Of a stretch of DNA of 7,898 nt, positions 6,020 to 7,898 are shown piece after piece. Position numbers and translations under genes: made by a program. Each line of letters starts with the position of its first letter. Position 1 is the first letter of the stretch. Source of the DNA: Rubritepida sp. (lineage in GTDB: Bacteria > Pseudomonadota > Alphaproteobacteria > Acetobacterales > Acetobacteraceae); contig JACMRO010000416.1 in NCBI GenBank assembly GCA_014376425.1, positions 1 to 7,898 of the forward strand, in the 5' to 3' direction. Below the pieces are notes generated by a model. The model was not told the DNA's origin and searched no databases. It saw only the letters and a list, made by a program, of their open reading frames with translations.

Positions 6020-7542
6020 GGGCGAAGCGTGGTCGCCTCCGTGATGAGCGGCCCCAGGCTCATGCTGCCTGTCAGAGGGTAGCCGTAATCCACGGTGTTG
6101 CGCCGGGCGAACACCAGCAGGGTTTCGAACACCGGTACCCCACACACGGCGGTCACCAGCAACCGCTGTGCCTCGGCCCACAGACGCAGCTGCTCGGCCG
6201 GGTTGGTCGAGACGCGCGCCGCGTCGATCTGCCCATCCGCCATGTCGCAGTGGGAGAAGTTAGTCACTGCGGTGGGCGTCCCCACCCGGCTGCGACCGTG
6301 AAAGAACTGATTGAGGTAGATATCCGCGACGGGGAACCGCGCCGCCGCGTAATACACCAGCGGCGAGAGGTTCTGGCGGATCTGCTGGTGGAAGGTCGCA
6401 TGCTCCACCACCTGCAGGTCGAGCGTGATGCCGGCCCGGCGCAGTTGCTGCTGGATGACCTGCATTCCGTTCAGCATTTCAGGCAGCTGGGTGTGAACCA
6501 CGCGGATGGTGATGCCATTGGGGTGCCCGGCCTCTGTCAGCAGGGCCCGTGCGCGCGCCAGGTCGAAGCCCAGCAAGCCATTGTCTGCGGTGAAGCCCAG
6601 ATAGCCGCGCGGCACCAGCGATTGGGCTTCACGCGACACATCGGCGCCCCGGAAGCGCACCATCTCCGGCCGGTTGATGGCATGCGCCACCGCCTGGCGG
6701 ATGCGAAGGTCGTTGAATGGCGGCCGCGTGGTATCGAGGTTCAGGATCGTCAGCTCCCCCGGTTCGAACACCTCCACCGTCACGCCAGGCAAGGCGCGAG
6801 TGCGGGTCAACCAGGTCTGGTCGGCGCGACCGTAATTGATGTCCAGCTCCCGGTTCTGGAAGGCCAGGTCGCGCGAGGCATCGGAGGGGATGAAACGGTA
6901 GGAGATGCGCTGAATCTGCGGCGCGCCGCGAAAATACTGCGGATGCGCCACGAATTCGGCGCTGGCATTGGGCGTTACCCGTTCAAGCGCGAAGGGGCCG
7001 GTGCCGATGGGCGCGCGGGCAAAGCCGTCGCCGCGCTCAGTCGCTGCCCTGCGCGAGACGATATAGCCGCCGGAATAGTTGGTCACGATGCCAAGCAGGT
7101 TCGGCACGTTCTCACGCAGGGTGATTCGCACCGTCAGCGGATCCACCGCCTCGACGCTCTCGAAGGCGCGGAAGTCGGCCGAGAAGGCGGAAGTGGCGGC
7201 GGTGCCGGCGCGGCGCAGGCTGAACACCACGTCATCGGCCGTCAGTTCCCCGAAGCCACCGTGGAATTGCACCCCTCGGCGGAGGAAGAACGTCCAGGTC
7301 TTGCCGTCGGCGCTGCTCTCCCAGCGCTCAGCCAGATCGGGCTCCATCTTGCTGGGGTCGATGGAACCGGGCGGGAAGCGCACCAGGCCGTTGAACATCC
7401 ACGCCACCGCCACCCGGTCAATGGTGGATACGGCGAAATGCGGGTCGAGCCGGCCGACATCCTGCGCGGCCATGCCGATGCGCAGGGTCTGCGCCTGAGC
7501 GGTGCCGGCTAGCAGCGCCAGCGCCAGTAAAAGCTTCTTCAT
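6016..7542 (-). CDS. Periplasmic solute-binding protein, family 5 (peptide/opine type)
   Basis: 508-residue binding protein that delivers substrate to the permeases. It has a clear signal peptide (MKKLLLALALLAGTAQAQ) with likely cleavage after AQA. The family-5 hallmark spans about 69-110: DLAERWESSADGKTWTFFLR, then GVQFHGG and LTADDVVFSL. The middle shows IGTGPF (the 'P.GTGPY' motif), then YRFIPSDASRDLAFQNRELD and LRIRQAVAHAINRP. Two cysteines near the end (SHCDMADG and TAVCGVPV) could pair in the periplasm. The start at 7542 is chosen because AAGGA (7554-7550) lies 7 bases before it and the signal peptide starts there; the frame further upstream is out of phase with the oxidase gene. The natural ligand cannot be read from sequence. 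Its position directly after a FAD oxidase fits an amine-containing or amino-acid-derived compound. Confidence 0.93.
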   Translation of the reverse strand: MKKLLLALALLAGTAQAQTLRIGMAAQDVGRLDPHFAVSTIDRVAVAWMFNGLVRFPPGSIDPSKMEPDLAERWESSADGKTWTFFLRRGVQFHGGFGELTADDVVFSLRRAGTAATSAFSADFRAFESVEAVDPLTVRITLRENVPNLLGIVTNYSGGYIVSRRAATERGDGFARAPIGTGPFALERVTPNASAEFVAHPQYFRGAPQIQRISYRFIPSDASRDLAFQNRELDINYGRADQTWLTRTRALPGVTVEVFEPGELTILNLDTTRPPFNDLRIRQAVAHAINRPEMVRFRGADVSREAQSLVPRGYLGFTADNGLLGFDLARARALLTEAGHPNGITIRVVHTQLPEMLNGMQVIQQQLRRAGITLDLQVVEHATFHQQIRQNLSPLVYYAAARFPVADIYLNQFFHGRSRVGTPTAVTNFSHCDMADGQIDAARVSTNPAEQLRLWAEAQRLLVTAVCGVPVFETLLVFARRNTVDYGYPLTGSMSLGPLITEATTLRP

Positions 7543-7549
7543 CGTGCCG

Positions 7550-7554
7550 TCCTT
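7550..7554 (-). promoter_or_regulatory. Shine-Dalgarno of the binding-protein gene, overlapping upstream stop
   Basis: Reading on the minus strand, TAAGGA contains both the TAA stop of the FAD oxidoreductase (7555-7553) and the AAGGA ribosome site, 7 bases before ATG 7542. This fixes the binding-protein start and suggests that translation of the two genes is linked. Confidence 0.75.
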
Positions 7555-7898
7555 ATTCCAGCCGTGTCTTCCACACATCGTCGTCCAGCACAGTGTGGCT
7601 CGCGAAGCGCGCGATGTCGAAGGCTTCCAGCGGCACATTCGTGCGCCCGTCCAGCACCAGTTCCGACAGGATGGCGCCGACCGCCGGACCCAGCATGAAG
7701 CCATGGCCGGAAAAACCAAAGGCGTGGATCAGCCCGGGCGTGGTGCGGGAAGGGCCAAGCACCGGCAGCGCGTCAGGCATCCCGCCATCGATGCCGGTCC
7801 AACTGCGGATGATCAGCGCGCCGGCGAGGTGCGGAATCAGCTCGACGAGCCGGGCGGTTGCGTTGAAGCCGGGTTCGGGCAGAGGGCGGGAGCGGGGC
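7553..7898 (-). CDS. FAD-dependent oxidoreductase of the DAO family (C-terminal part only)
   Basis: The frame enters from the right edge of the window and ends at 7553; about 114 C-terminal residues are visible. They match D-amino-acid-oxidase-type (DAO, glycine/sarcosine oxidase-like) flavoproteins: WTGIDGGMPDALPVLGPSRT is the 'W.G.....D..P.iGp' segment before the last FAD contact, and GLIHAFGFSGHGFMLGPAVG is the C-terminal FAD-binding loop, followed by LSELVLDGR and LEAFDIARF. Such enzymes oxidise amines or amino acids with FAD. Being first of the visible operon and 10 bases from the binding-protein gene, it probably acts on what the transporter brings in. The N-terminal Rossmann motif lies outside the window, so the exact subgroup and substrate cannot be given. 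Confidence 0.88.
   Translation of the reverse strand, partial: PRSRPLPEPGFNATARLVELIPHLAGALIIRSWTGIDGGMPDALPVLGPSRTTPGLIHAFGFSGHGFMLGPAVGAILSELVLDGRTNVPLEAFDIARFASHTVLDDDVWKTRLE

Noticed and set aside
1..7898. CRISPR array, tRNA, rRNA or insertion-sequence ends
   Set aside because: No spaced direct repeats, no tRNA-like cloverleaf sequence and no transposase or paired terminal repeats were noticed when reading the window.

Overview
The window is high-GC DNA with strong G/C preference at third codon positions. Its gene content suggests an alphaproteobacterium, perhaps Acetobacteraceae-like: a dipeptide-type ABC importer beside a FAD-dependent amine/amino-acid oxidase, a Tat-exported molybdopterin lipoprotein with a cytochrome b561-like anchor, and remnants of an ECF sigma/NrsF anti-sigma pair. 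The taxonomic placement is inference.

Layout. (1) Positions 1-640 hold no intact gene. The minus strand carries broken coding sequence: a phage terminase large-subunit relic at the left edge (SDYAVSVDGGDWT at about 3-41) and, between about 200 and 630, pieces that resemble a decayed LysR-type effector domain. (2) Positions 645-2080 (minus) hold a two-gene redox operon: a membrane diheme cytochrome b, then, 5 bases on, a periplasmic sulfite-oxidase-fold molybdopterin enzyme. (3) Divergent from it, 2180-2596 (plus) encodes a small exported PRC-barrel-like protein. (4) 2597-3236 (plus) is a truncated sigma/anti-sigma module. Only sigma region 4 survives, joined in frame directly after the stop of the PRC-barrel gene, followed by a shortened NrsF (DUF1109) with a 4-base ATGA overlap. 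(5) 3263-7898 (minus) is a tightly packed operon transcribed right to left: FAD oxidoreductase (5' part beyond the window), peptide-type solute-binding protein, two permeases and one OppF/DppF-type ATPase. Junctions are 10-base spacing, ATGA, TGATG and an 8-base overlap.

How they work together. The binding protein captures a peptide-like or opine-like solute in the periplasm. The two permeases form the channel, the ATPase drives uptake, and the FAD oxidase probably oxidises the imported amine or amino-acid compound. The redox pair should pass electrons between a periplasmic Mo cofactor and the quinone pool through the b hemes; its substrate cannot be told from sequence. The most unusual points are the missing second (DppD-type) ATPase, the sigma/anti-sigma relic with its palindromic junction, and the phage terminase relic. 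I see no clearly new system; most of the window is recognisable families plus gene decay.
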